This document shows, piece by piece, positions 54,348 to 62,515 of a stretch of 64,000 nt of DNA. How positions within the stretch are numbered: position 1 is the first letter of the stretch; each line of letters starts with the position of its first letter. The position numbers and the translations under genes are program-made. Origin of the DNA: Pseudomonas marincola (lineage in GTDB: Bacteria > Pseudomonadota > Gammaproteobacteria > Pseudomonadales > Pseudomonadaceae); assembly GCF_900116605.1 (NCBI RefSeq), contig NZ_FPBC01000008.1, positions 62,001 to 126,000 of the forward strand. The letters run 5' to 3'. Under the pieces are notes generated by a model. That model worked only from the letters and a program-made list of their open reading frames with translations, had not been told where the DNA came from and searched no databases.

Positions 54348-55505
54348 TTAGCGGCGCCTGTCGAGCAGATTGACCACAACCCGGTCGAGCCAGCCCCACA
54401 ACCGCTGCTGCAGGCGGCTCCACCATGGGCGTTGTTGCCAGAGTTCGTGGGTCACTTGCAGGCTCTGGCTGAAATCGTCGATGAAACATTGTTCGACCTG
54501 CTGAGTAAGCCGCGAATCGAGGGCCTCCAGATTGGCATCCAGATTGAAGCGCATATTCCAGTGGTCGAAGTTGCATGAACCGAGGCTGACCCATTGATCG
54601 ACCAGCACCATTTTCAGGTGCAAAAAACGCGGCTGGTACTCGAATATCTTGATCCCGGAGCGCAGCAGACGCGGGTAATAACGCTGGCCGGCGTAGCGTA
54701 CCGAGGGATGATCGGTGTTGCGCCCGCTCAACAGCAAGCGCACGTCTATGCCCCGCGAGGCAGCTTTACGCAGCGCCCGGCGCACCTTCCAGGTTGGCAG
54801 AAAATACGGCGTGGCCAGCCACACCCGCTGCTCGGCATTGCTCACCGCGCGGACCAGTGCCTGCAGAATATCGCGATGCTGGCGTGCATCGGCGTAAGCC
54901 ACACGGCCATGGCCATCACCCGAGTCGGGCGGTATTGGCGGTTGTTTGATGCGTTTGCTGGGCCGCAGCATCCAGCTCAGTTTGGCCACGCTGGCTCGCC
55001 ACTGATGCTCAAACAGTGATTGCCAGTCCGCCACCAATGGGCCGCTGATTTCGACCATGACTTCATGCCACGGGCTTTGCGCGTCATCCGGCACCCAGAA
55101 CTCATCGGTAGCGCCCGTACCGCCGGTGAAGGCAACGTTGGCGTCGACCAGCAACAGCTTGCGGTGGTCACGATAAAAGTTGCGGATACCGTGACGCCAG
55201 CGCAGCGGGTTGTAGCAGCGTATCTGCACGCCACAATCGCTCAAGCGCTTTCGTTCATTGGCATGCAATGCCTGCGCGCCGTAATCGTCGAACAGACAGC
55301 GCACCTGCACCCCGCGTTGAGCGGCCGCACACAGGCTGGCAACCAGCAACTCGACGCAGCGCCCGCTCTCGATCAGGTACAACTCAAGTTCCACTTGCTG
55401 CTGCGCGGCATCGATTGCCGCGATCATGCGCGGAAAAAATTGCGGGCCATCGTTGAGCAGGTTGAACCGGTTAGCGCTGCGCCAGCCAAATACTGTACCG
55501 GGCAT
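54348..55505 (-). CDS. Phospholipase D-like protein, cardiolipin synthase B type
   Basis: 385 residues with two HKD motifs: HRKLLLVDANVAFTGG near residue 115 and HLKMVLVDQWVSLGSCNFD near 298. Between them lies an arginine-rich stretch (AWMLRPSKRIK-like). The pattern and length match ClsB/YbhO, which makes cardiolipin or phosphatidylglycerol. The last 50 residues have a basic-hydrophobic segment (LQQRLWGWLDRVVVNLL). Its start overlaps the stop of the yceI gene by one base, so the two are coupled. An 8-bp dyad (54323-54330 / 54343-54350) lies around its stop. Confidence 0.87.
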   Translation of the reverse strand: MPGTVFGWRSANRFNLLNDGPQFFPRMIAAIDAAQQQVELELYLIESGRCVELLVASLCAAAQRGVQVRCLFDDYGAQALHANERKRLSDCGVQIRCYNPLRWRHGIRNFYRDHRKLLLVDANVAFTGGTGATDEFWVPDDAQSPWHEVMVEISGPLVADWQSLFEHQWRASVAKLSWMLRPSKRIKQPPIPPDSGDGHGRVAYADARQHRDILQALVRAVSNAEQRVWLATPYFLPTWKVRRALRKAASRGIDVRLLLSGRNTDHPSVRYAGQRYYPRLLRSGIKIFEYQPRFLHLKMVLVDQWVSLGSCNFDHWNMRFNLDANLEALDSRLTQQVEQCFIDDFSQSLQVTHELWQQRPWWSRLQQRLWGWLDRVVVNLLDRRR

Positions 55506-56083
55506 CAGCGTTGACTGAAGATCAAGACAACACTGACCGGCACCGCCGGGCTTATCGACTTCAATCCGGCCGCGTTGCGCAAGGCCTCAAGCCCCGGCGA
55601 CAAAGCAAAGTCATCAATATTGAGAATCAGCGGGCTCAGCGTCACGGCCTGGAAACGGTGGTAGTCCAGCCGGGTAATCAACAACTCGGCGCTGTACTGC
55701 TGCTGTTTGTCGTGCAGGTTGAGCTGCATGGGCTGCTGGATTTCCAGCTGCGCACCAGGCGCCAGCGTGGCCAGTTGGTCTAGGTCGATTTGCGCCTCGA
55801 TGGTCGCTTCGGGATATTTTTCTATCTCGAACAGCATTGAGCGCATGCGCTCATCGCGCAAAGGAATGCCGCTGGCAATCGACTCCAGCTCAACACGCAT
55901 CCGCACCTTGCCTTGCTTGTCGACGTTACCGTGCAGTTTGAGAAAGCGCTGAGGCTCGGCAACGCTTTGGTTCTTGGTCGAGACGAACGCGATGCGCGAA
56001 GACTCGTTATCCAGATACCAGTTGGCGTGAGCGGGTAAGGCAACACTGCAGGCAAGCAGCAGTATAACGCGTAGCAGTTGCAT
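55505..56083 (-). CDS. YceI family periplasmic protein
   Basis: 192 residues. Signal peptide 1-20 (MQLLRVILLLACSVALPAHA). The body starts WYLDNESSRIAFVSTKN as in YceI proteins, and has SGIPLRDERMRSMLFEIEKYPEATIEAQ, the family's typical repeat of lipocalin-like strands. Members bind isoprenoid or amphiphilic lipids. ATG 56083 follows AAGGGA; the frame is open 9 codons further upstream. It is coupled to the downstream phospholipase-D gene. Confidence 0.9.
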   Translation of the reverse strand: MQLLRVILLLACSVALPAHANWYLDNESSRIAFVSTKNQSVAEPQRFLKLHGNVDKQGKVRMRVELESIASGIPLRDERMRSMLFEIEKYPEATIEAQIDLDQLATLAPGAQLEIQQPMQLNLHDKQQQYSAELLITRLDYHRFQAVTLSPLILNIDDFALSPGLEALRNAAGLKSISPAVPVSVVLIFSQR

Positions 56084-56185
56084 AAATATCCCTTGGGCAT
56101 GGCACTCCAAGCCTCAAGATAGCCGCCTGCGTGCCCGTTGCAAAGTCACTTGAGCTTAGCCCTGCAATGTTACCGCCGTGAAATA

Positions 56186-56524
56186 TTAACTGTCGGGTGT
56201 AGCAGCGGGTTGCGCGAGCAATTGGCAACCTTGGCGCTGGCCCTGCCATTGCGCTGTTTGAGTGCTGCCCAGCCCGCGTGCAGTCACGCGCTTGCTGGCC
56301 TGATCATCAAGCAGTTCGCTCAATGGGATGTACTGATTGATGTAGCCTTCGCAGTAGTTCGGCGGATTATTCATCACATAGCGGCACGAGCAATATTCCT
56401 TGGCCGAGTAGGCCCCGATAATGCTCGGAAACGCTTGCAGATCAGCGCGATTAGTCCAGCCCCAGCCAAGCGCGATAAGCACCAGCACAGCCAAAATCGA
56501 CAACCATGGATGACGACGGATCAT
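56186..56524 (-). CDS. Small membrane-anchored hypothetical protein
   Basis: 112 residues with one N-terminal hydrophobic helix (WLSILAVLVLIALGWGW), then a soluble, probably periplasmic part containing four cysteines (EYCSCRYVM, NYCEGY, GCQLL) that could form disulfides. I do not recognise a domain. It overlaps the end of the serine-hydrolase gene by 4 nt, so the two are coupled and may work together. Confidence 0.75.
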   Translation of the reverse strand: MIRRHPWLSILAVLVLIALGWGWTNRADLQAFPSIIGAYSAKEYCSCRYVMNNPPNYCEGYINQYIPLSELLDDQASKRVTARGLGSTQTAQWQGQRQGCQLLAQPAATPDS

Positions 56525-57642
56525 GGTTTGACTCCTGGCCCGAAGGCGGCGGTGACACGTTTGAGCAATTCGTTGTGTTTGTAACTGCCGTCGCGGTCAT
56601 CGCCATAGCGCACCACGACCAACTTTTCTTCTGGCATCACGTACATCCCTTGCCCCCAATGGCCGAGCGCGGCAAAGGTATCGTCTGGTGCGTCCGGCCA
56701 CGGCTTGCTGCCGGTTGGCGCGGCGCTGTTGAGCCACCACTGGGCGCCAGGCACGGCGCCATCGGGCTTTTCAGCGTCGGCTTGATAACCGGCAAACGGC
56801 GTCAGGTTGAAAGTTACCCAGGCATCGGGCAGCAATTGCTGATCATGCCAACGCCCGCGGCGCTCCATCAGCAAGCCGATACGGGCCAGATCGCGGGCCG
56901 TCATGTAGGCATTGGAAGACCCCACGAAGGTGCCCGATGTATCTGTTTCCCAAACGGCCGAGGTGATTCCCAGTGGCTCGAACAGCGCCGTCCACGGGTA
57001 ATCGGCATAAGCTTTGACGCCGACGATATTTTTCAGCGCCGCCGCGAGAATATTGCTGTCGCCACTGGAATAACGAAACCGCTGGCCCGGCTCGGCATCC
57101 GCCGGGGTTTGCGCGGCGAACGCGGCCATGTCGGTTCGCCCACGGGTGTACAACATGGCGACCACCGAGGACTTCAGCGGCGCGTATTCATAACCTTCCT
57201 GCCAGGCAAGGCCGGAGGCCCAGTTGAACAGATGGCCCATCTTGATACCCGGGTGCTCAGCCATTGGCGCGTAATAAGCGGCAACGGGCGCATCTAACTT
57301 GAAACGCCCTTCGCCATAGGCAACCCCGAGCACGCTGGCCATCAGACTTTTGCTCATCGACCAGGTCAGGTGCGGCGTGGTGGCGGTAGTTGGCCCGGCG
57401 TAACGCTCGTAAATAATCTGGCCATCGCGGATCACCAGCAACGCATCGGTGCGCACACCTTTGCGGGCCTCATCATCGCGCACCGGAAAGGCGTAGTCTT
57501 CCAGCGCGGTAATGGCCGCGCTGGTGCTGGCGGGCGCTGCGCTCCAATGCGGATCAGGCCAGCGCTCAGCGGCCAACACAGCACTGCAGGGCAATGCCAA
57601 GGCCAGGGCAAGAGTCAGTCGCGGGAAAAGCGGGATACGCAT
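56521..57642 (-). CDS. Beta-lactamase-like serine hydrolase (class C family)
   Basis: 373 residues. Signal peptide about 1-22 (RLTLALALALPCSAVLAA). The active-site SxxK motif is SMSKSLMAS near residue 93, and the Tyr of YSSGDSN near 185 fits the YxN-type position. HWGQGMYVMP near the end suggests the HxG/KTG region. It is probably a periplasmic esterase or peptidase, not a dedicated resistance enzyme. ATG 57642 is preferred over the 19-codon upstream extension. Coupled to the small membrane protein downstream. Confidence 0.85.
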   Translation of the reverse strand: MRIPLFPRLTLALALALPCSAVLAAERWPDPHWSAAPASTSAAITALEDYAFPVRDDEARKGVRTDALLVIRDGQIIYERYAGPTTATTPHLTWSMSKSLMASVLGVAYGEGRFKLDAPVAAYYAPMAEHPGIKMGHLFNWASGLAWQEGYEYAPLKSSVVAMLYTRGRTDMAAFAAQTPADAEPGQRFRYSSGDSNILAAALKNIVGVKAYADYPWTALFEPLGITSAVWETDTSGTFVGSSNAYMTARDLARIGLLMERRGRWHDQQLLPDAWVTFNLTPFAGYQADAEKPDGAVPGAQWWLNSAAPTGSKPWPDAPDDTFAALGHWGQGMYVMPEEKLVVVRYGDDRDGSYKHNELLKRVTAAFGPGVKP

Positions 57643-57760
57643 GGCAGCAGCTCGGCAACAAGGGAAGCTGCACCCTAGCACGGGAAATATGACCCTCAAT
57701 AGCGCGATATATGCCGTTAATGCGGCTTATTTGGCGCGATAGGTCAAGGTTGATACTGGG

Positions 57761-58546
57761 TTAACGCGGCAAGCGAAAATCGTCAGGCCCCATCAGGTCC
57801 AATCCACACTCCAGCGTCTCGACCCAATCGAGGAACGCAGTGATCATTTCTGGCCCAACGAACGGGCGGCCATGTTGCGGCACGATCATCGCCACATCCA
57901 TCTCGCGCACCATCGCCGCCCACAGCCGGCACACCTTGTTGCTGGCCATATAGCGCTGATGGAAGCCGCGCATGTGTGAGATGTGGCTGGCGAAGTCGCT
58001 CACCGGCGTTGCGTCATCCACCAGCGATGCGCCCATGTCGCCGGAAAACAGGATTTTGCTGACCGGGTCGTACAACTGAAAGTTGCCCACAGAATGCAGA
58101 AAGTGCGCGGGCACAGCTTTGAGCTGGCATTTGCCGAGGTTGAAACTCAGGCCGCGGTCCGGCAGCGCGAGAATCCGATCGTAGGTCGAGATACCGTGGT
58201 TGATGGCCAGATAATTGGCCGTCAGGTGCGGCAGAAAGCGCGCCCACAATTTGGAGCAGATGACCTTGGCCCGCGTGTGCAACAGCCATTTGTCCAGCGA
58301 CGAGATGATGTCCGGGTCCTGATGCGAGGCAAAAATGTAGGTCAGGTCCTGCACCGGAATGAACCGCGACAACCCCAGCGACAGCGGGGTGTAAGTCAGA
58401 TCGCCGCCGGGGTCGAGCAGCAGGTATTGGTCCTTGTCGATAATCAGGAACTGATTGGACTGCACGCCCTCGCCGCTCACCAAATCGTCGAACATCAGGC
58501 AGCTATGCCCGTCTTTCTCGAACAGCACTATCGGCTCACGGCGCAT
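57761..58546 (-). CDS. Metallo-beta-lactamase-fold protein, oxygen-binding (ODP) type
   Basis: 261 residues. The MBL motif is HQDPD (ASHQDPDIISS, near residue 76), with further metal-ligand candidates His in PAHFLHSVG (near 149), Asp in LFSGDMGA (near 170) and His in VPQHGRPF (near 225). The N-terminal FLIIDKDQYLLLDPGGD strand is typical. It resembles the stand-alone oxygen-binding diiron proteins and the MBL domain of flavodiiron enzymes, without a flavodoxin domain. Function is unknown; oxygen sensing or reduction is a reasonable guess. Confidence 0.8.
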   Translation of the reverse strand: MRREPIVLFEKDGHSCLMFDDLVSGEGVQSNQFLIIDKDQYLLLDPGGDLTYTPLSLGLSRFIPVQDLTYIFASHQDPDIISSLDKWLLHTRAKVICSKLWARFLPHLTANYLAINHGISTYDRILALPDRGLSFNLGKCQLKAVPAHFLHSVGNFQLYDPVSKILFSGDMGASLVDDATPVSDFASHISHMRGFHQRYMASNKVCRLWAAMVREMDVAMIVPQHGRPFVGPEMITAFLDWVETLECGLDLMGPDDFRLPR

Positions 58547-58623
58547 GATTTTTATTCCTGCAAAATCGCGCGACTCTAACGAGTCCGACCCATGCGGCTA
58601 CTGATCTGGATCAACCCCGCGAG

Positions 58624-59505
58624 CTAGAGCGAGGCGAGCGCCTTGTGCAAACGCTGAGCGCGCGCCGAATTTGCGACATTCATCACAGTTTTGTCGCGAC
58701 TCCATAGCGTCGCCCACTCAGCCGGTCCCGCTGCCAGTGCAGCGTCGATCTCGACCTGCAATGCATCGAACTGTGCGAACAGGCCCGCCAGCAGCACGTG
58801 CGTAGCGGCACTCGAAGCGCACAACCGCGATACCTCGCTGCAACCCGCCAGCAATGCCAGCAAACGCAACTGCAAGGGCTGCGGCCAGTCGCAAGTCTGG
58901 CCCACGCCATACAGCCAGGCACTCATGGCGCTGAGCACATGCAGGTCTTCGATGGTGCGAAACGGCTTGGCGTAATCGCTCCAGCCATCACCGGCCAGGC
59001 GCTCGCAAGGGGCGCTTTCCAGCTGCACCCGGGCATGGCTGACATCCGGCATGAACGGTAGCGCCGGCAGTTGTTCCAGACGCACGCCGGGCCCGCTGGT
59101 TTGCACCACGACCAGCGCCACGCGGGGCGCGTCTTCATCCGGTCCTTCCTCACGCGCCACCACCAACAGCCAGTCGGCAGCATCGCCAGCGGTGACAAAG
59201 TCTTTGCGACCATTGGCGTGCAACCACGACAAACGCGATCGCATGTCGGCCGGGCGCAGACTTTTGTTTTCAGTCACGCACAAGGCGCCAAGTGTCCACG
59301 GTGCAGATGGCCAGAGTGCGCGCAACGCCGCCTGATAACCGGCCAGAAAAGCCAAGCCCGGAGTGGCTGCCGCTCGCCCGCCAAGAATCGCCAGAGCCAG
59401 CGGTGACGGCTGCTGCAGCCGTTCAAGCAAGGCGCCATACCACTGATCGAGCGACGGATAAGCAGGGAGCCGTGGCTGATGACTCAACAATTCTTGCCAG
59501 CACAT
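58624..59505 (-). CDS. Acyl-CoA dehydrogenase-like protein, short and degenerate
   Basis: 293 residues, about 90 shorter than normal acyl-CoA dehydrogenases. The middle section resembles the beta domain: LCVTENKSLRPADMRSRLSWLHANGRKDFVT, then AADWLLVVAREEG and VVQTSGPGVRLEQLP. The C-terminal half is helical but I do not see a catalytic Glu or clear FAD-diphosphate motif. It may be a divergent or inactive relative. GGAGG precedes ATG 59505. It is divergent from olsB, from which it is separated by 158 nt. Confidence 0.65.
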   Translation of the reverse strand: MCWQELLSHQPRLPAYPSLDQWYGALLERLQQPSPLALAILGGRAAATPGLAFLAGYQAALRALWPSAPWTLGALCVTENKSLRPADMRSRLSWLHANGRKDFVTAGDAADWLLVVAREEGPDEDAPRVALVVVQTSGPGVRLEQLPALPFMPDVSHARVQLESAPCERLAGDGWSDYAKPFRTIEDLHVLSAMSAWLYGVGQTCDWPQPLQLRLLALLAGCSEVSRLCASSAATHVLLAGLFAQFDALQVEIDAALAAGPAEWATLWSRDKTVMNVANSARAQRLHKALASL

Positions 59506-59534
59506 AAACAACCTCCGAAAACCATTTGGGCCGA

Positions 59535-59572
59535 TGTCACACAAGCATCATGAATTGTTCATGGTGGTGACA
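59535..59572. promoter_or_regulatory. Imperfect inverted repeat in the olsB divergent promoter
   Basis: TGTCAC (59535-59540) and CATCATGAA (59546-59554) are mirrored by TTCATGGTG (59558-59566) and GTGACA (59567-59572). The left TGTCAC-N5-CATCAT could be read as a poor Pho box, of interest because olsBA is induced by phosphate limitation in P. aeruginosa. The match is weak. Confidence 0.3.
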
Positions 59573-59663
59573 CTCGCAGTTTCTAGCCTGAGCTTGCCCA
59601 ACAAGAATGATCGAATGCAAGACGTAGTCAGCACTTGCCCGAATCGGCTAACGGAGAAAGACC

Positions 59664-60410
59664 ATGATCCAACAAGCAGCCAACACCAGTGCACGTCGTT
59701 TGCAGGCCGAACGTCTGAGCGGCCCTGCGGCTTTGCAAGAGGCTCAAGCCCTGCGCTATCGGGTTTTCAGTGCTGAATTTGACGCCAAGCTCAAAGGTGC
59801 CGAGTTAGGCCTGGACATGGACGACTACGACATTCACTGCAAGCACATTGGTGTGCGCGACCTCAATACTGGTGAATTGGTCGCCACCACTCGCCTGCTC
59901 GACCATCAGGCCGCCGCCGGTTTGGGCCGTTTCTACAGCGAAGAAGAATTCAGCCTGCACGGTCTGGTTCACCTGCAAGGGCCGGTACTGGAAATTGGCC
60001 GCACCTGCGTCGCATTGGGTTATCGCAACGGCGGCACGATTGCGGTGCTCTGGAGCGAGTTGGCAGAAATCCTCAATGAGGGCGCTTACAGCTACCTGAT
60101 GGGCTGCGCCAGCATTCCCATGCAGGACGGCGGCGTGCAGGCCCACGCAATCATGCAGCGCCTGCGCGAACGGTATCTGTGCAACGAACACCTGCGCGCC
60201 GAGCCCAAGCAGCCGCTGCCGGCGCTGAGCGTGCCCGCCAACGTGATTGCTGAAATGCCGCCACTGCTCAAGGCGTATATGCGTCTGGGCGCAAAAATCT
60301 GCGGCGAGCCGTGCTGGGACAAGGAGTTTCAGGTGGCCGATGTGTTCATCCTGCTCAAGCGTGATGACCTCTGCCCACGCTACGCCCGCCACTTCAAGGC
60401 CGCGGTGTAA
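59664..60410 (+). CDS. olsB: Ornithine N-acyltransferase, GNAT family
   Basis: 248-residue acyltransferase that links a 3-hydroxyacyl chain from acyl-ACP to ornithine, the first step of ornithine-lipid synthesis. The GNAT/hemolysin-like core shows [39 protein letters not shown] and [19 protein letters not shown], all typical of OlsB. GGAGA precedes the ATG. olsA follows after 122 nt containing a hairpin. The order olsB-olsA-acpH-arsR-xenB parallels P. aeruginosa by recall. Confidence 0.88.
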   Translation: MIQQAANTSARRLQAERLSGPAALQEAQALRYRVFSAEFDAKLKGAELGLDMDDYDIHCKHIGVRDLNTGELVATTRLLDHQAAAGLGRFYSEEEFSLHGLVHLQGPVLEIGRTCVALGYRNGGTIAVLWSELAEILNEGAYSYLMGCASIPMQDGGVQAHAIMQRLRERYLCNEHLRAEPKQPLPALSVPANVIAEMPPLLKAYMRLGAKICGEPCWDKEFQVADVFILLKRDDLCPRYARHFKAAV

Positions 60411-60420
60411 TCGCGCAAGG

Positions 60421-60470
60421 CAAGCCTCTGAAACAGGCCGCGCGTGCAGTGCTTTTCAGGGGTTTGCTTG
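60421..60470 (+). terminator. Hairpin between olsB and olsA
   Basis: Imperfect long stem: CAAGCCTCTGAAA (60421-60433) and TTTTCAGGGGTTTGCTTG (60453-60470), with G-U pairs. No T-run follows. It might reduce read-through so that olsA is made in lower amounts. Confidence 0.4.
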
Positions 60471-60532
60471 TGCGTCGACGCGCCACTGTGTAAAAAGTGC
60501 CGCCAGACTAGAGCCAACCCAACGGATACCTG

Positions 60533-61309
60533 ATGATCAAACTGCGCCTGTATTTACGCTTGCTGCACCTGCTCGCCGTGATCGGTCTGGGCACGTTGAT
60601 GGCCGCCATTGTCAGCCTGATGGAGCGCTGCAGCCGTCGCGACTTGCTGAGCATGCGTCAACGCCTGACCCGCTGGTTCCTCAGTCGTCTCAGCGCCGCC
60701 TTGCCGTTTCGCGTCAGCGTACGCGGCGAATTGCCGAAAAAGCCCATGCTCTGGCTGAGCAACCATGTGTCATGGACCGATATTCCGCTGATCGGCATGA
60801 TCGCCCCGCTGTCGTTTCTGTCCAAGGCAGAAGTACGCACCTGGCCGGTTGCCGGTTGGCTCGCACGCAAAGCCGGAACCTTGTTCATCCGCCGGGGTTC
60901 AGGTGACAGCGCCCTGCTCAACCAGCAGCTCGGCCGGCACTTGGGCAGCGGTCATGATTTGCTGATTTTTCCGGAAGGCACCACCACCGACGGCAGCGCC
61001 GTGCGCACCTTTCATGGCCGCCTGTTGAGCAGCGCGATTGAAAGCGCCGTGGATATCCAACCGGTGGCCATCCGTTACACGCGCCAGGGCAAGCTCGACT
61101 CGATTGCGCCGTTTATTGGTGATGACGACATGCTCTCGCATCTGTTGCGCCTGTTCAGCAGCGATATCAGCGAAGTCGAAATCCAGTTGCTGACGCCCAT
61201 TGCCAGCGCCAGCGGCAACCGCAATGAACTGGCGCGCAGAACCCAGACGGCGGTCAGTGACGCACTGTTTGGTCAGGCGCAACCTTGCGAGCCACGCGCC
61301 GCCGCTTAA
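60533..61309 (+). CDS. olsA: Lyso-ornithine lipid O-acyltransferase (PlsC family)
   Basis: 258 residues. N-terminal membrane helix (LLHLLAVIGLGTLMAAIVSL), then the PlsC acyltransferase motifs: NHVSWTDIPL (HX4D) near residue 79, GTLFIRRGSGDS near 115, and LIFPEGTTTDGS near 147. In this locus it transfers the second acyl chain to lyso-ornithine lipid. Its stop codon overlaps the convergent acpH stop. A general 1-acylglycerol-3-phosphate acyltransferase is the alternative. Confidence 0.87.
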   Translation: MIKLRLYLRLLHLLAVIGLGTLMAAIVSLMERCSRRDLLSMRQRLTRWFLSRLSAALPFRVSVRGELPKKPMLWLSNHVSWTDIPLIGMIAPLSFLSKAEVRTWPVAGWLARKAGTLFIRRGSGDSALLNQQLGRHLGSGHDLLIFPEGTTTDGSAVRTFHGRLLSSAIESAVDIQPVAIRYTRQGKLDSIAPFIGDDDMLSHLLRLFSSDISEVEIQLLTPIASASGNRNELARRTQTAVSDALFGQAQPCEPRAAA

Positions 61310-61890
61310 TCCTCACAGCGCCGCTGCTCGGCGACAAACGCCTGCAGCTGTGGATAAAACGCCTGAAAATCCTCCTGCAGCGGTTGATACAACCGCTGCA
61401 GTTCCAGCATCGCGTCAGCTAATTCCTCTGGGCGCGACAAACGCCGTTGCAGCCCGTAGATCACCTGCTCCAACACCGCAAAGTCGGCATAGCTGCCCAG
61501 CCAATCCTGCGCCGACATACGCGGTGCTATTCGCGCCAGATTGAGCGGCAACTCCGGTTCATTGGCCAGCACCGAGTAAACCCGGCTCGTGAACTGATCG
61601 AGTGGCTCACTGGCGTAATCAGCCCAACGATGCGCCAGGCAATGATCGAAGAACACATCCAGCACGATCCCGGCATAGCGCCTGCGGGTCAGTGAAAAAC
61701 GCGCGCAGGCCTGAAGTTGCAGCGGGTGGCTGTCGGTGAACACATCAATGCGCCGATGCAAACGAATAGCGGCTTCTATATCTGGCGCGAACTTGCCGGT
61801 GAGCGGGCCTTTGACGAAGTCGCCATACAGGCTGCCCAACAACTGCGCGGGCGCGGTGCCACCTAGATGCAAATGGGCGAGGTAATTCAT
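61306..61890 (-). CDS. acpH: Acyl carrier protein phosphodiesterase
   Basis: 194 residues. MNYLAHLHLGGTAPAQLLGSLYGDFVKG opens the protein as in AcpH of E. coli, then AIRLHRRIDVFTDSHP and VLDVFFDHCLAHRW (His/Asp cluster of the HD-like hydrolase). It removes 4'-phosphopantetheine from holo-ACP. Two ATGs exist at 61902 and 61890; 61890 matches the family start, although neither has a strong ribosome site. The 3' end overlaps olsA by 4 nt in convergent orientation. Confidence 0.88.
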   Translation of the reverse strand: MNYLAHLHLGGTAPAQLLGSLYGDFVKGPLTGKFAPDIEAAIRLHRRIDVFTDSHPLQLQACARFSLTRRRYAGIVLDVFFDHCLAHRWADYASEPLDQFTSRVYSVLANEPELPLNLARIAPRMSAQDWLGSYADFAVLEQVIYGLQRRLSRPEELADAMLELQRLYQPLQEDFQAFYPQLQAFVAEQRRCED

Positions 61891-62001
61891 GGGCCAATTC
61901 ATACCGTGTAGCGGGCAACTGTGCCCGACAGAAGTTGAGTGCAGCAGGGCTGCGATGTTCCATCAGCGCAATCAATGATCACTATCGCCGGAATCGAAGG
62001 G

Positions 62002-62023
62002 TATATCGGGCCGACCCGATATA
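62002..62023. promoter_or_regulatory. Perfect palindrome upstream of the arsR-family gene
   Basis: TATATCGGG (62002-62010), CCGA spacer, CCCGATATA (62015-62023), 40 nt before the ArsR start. A perfect 9-bp repeat in this position is a typical autoregulatory operator. No copy is found in the xenB upstream gap. Confidence 0.75.
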
Positions 62024-62063
62024 AAGTTCGTCCCATAGCGATACGCAACCGGCGGAACCTGAC

Positions 62064-62375
62064 ATGCAAACAGCACATATCGACCACCAAGAGATTATCA
62101 AAGCCCTCGCGCATCCGGTACGTCGAGACATTCTCAACTGGCTGAAAAACCCGGAAGCGTATTTTGCAGACCAGGACCACCCGCTCGAAATTGGCGTTTG
62201 TGCCGGCAAGATTGACCGGCTCACGGGTCTGTCGCAATCCAGTGTCTCGGCACATTTGCGCACCCTGCAAAACGCCGGACTGATTACCAGCAAGAAGATT
62301 GGCCAATGGCACTTCTTCAAGCGTGACGAGGCGGCCATTCAGGCATTTCTCGAAGAATTGAACAACACCCTTTAA
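62064..62375 (+). CDS. ArsR-family transcriptional regulator
   Basis: 103-residue winged-helix repressor. IIKALAHPVRRDILNWLKNP begins the fold, GLSQSSVSAHLRTLQNAGLI is the recognition helix region, and WHFFKRDEAAIQ the wing. It has a single Cys in EIGVCAGKID, so it lacks the classic metal-binding cysteine pair and may sense a small molecule. In P. aeruginosa, an MFS gene lies between this regulator and xenB by recall; here xenB follows directly. Confidence 0.9.
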   Translation: MQTAHIDHQEIIKALAHPVRRDILNWLKNPEAYFADQDHPLEIGVCAGKIDRLTGLSQSSVSAHLRTLQNAGLITSKKIGQWHFFKRDEAAIQAFLEELNNTL

Positions 62376-62515
62376 CTCGCTGTAACTGCCTTAAGCGTTG
62401 TTGGCGTAGCCGCCAGCTTAATAGAACCAACGCGCGTCGCTCTGACGCACCGCGCAAGACTGAACCCGCAAGCATTTTTTGCACTCAACGAATAACCCTG
62501 ATGGAGCGCTACCCA

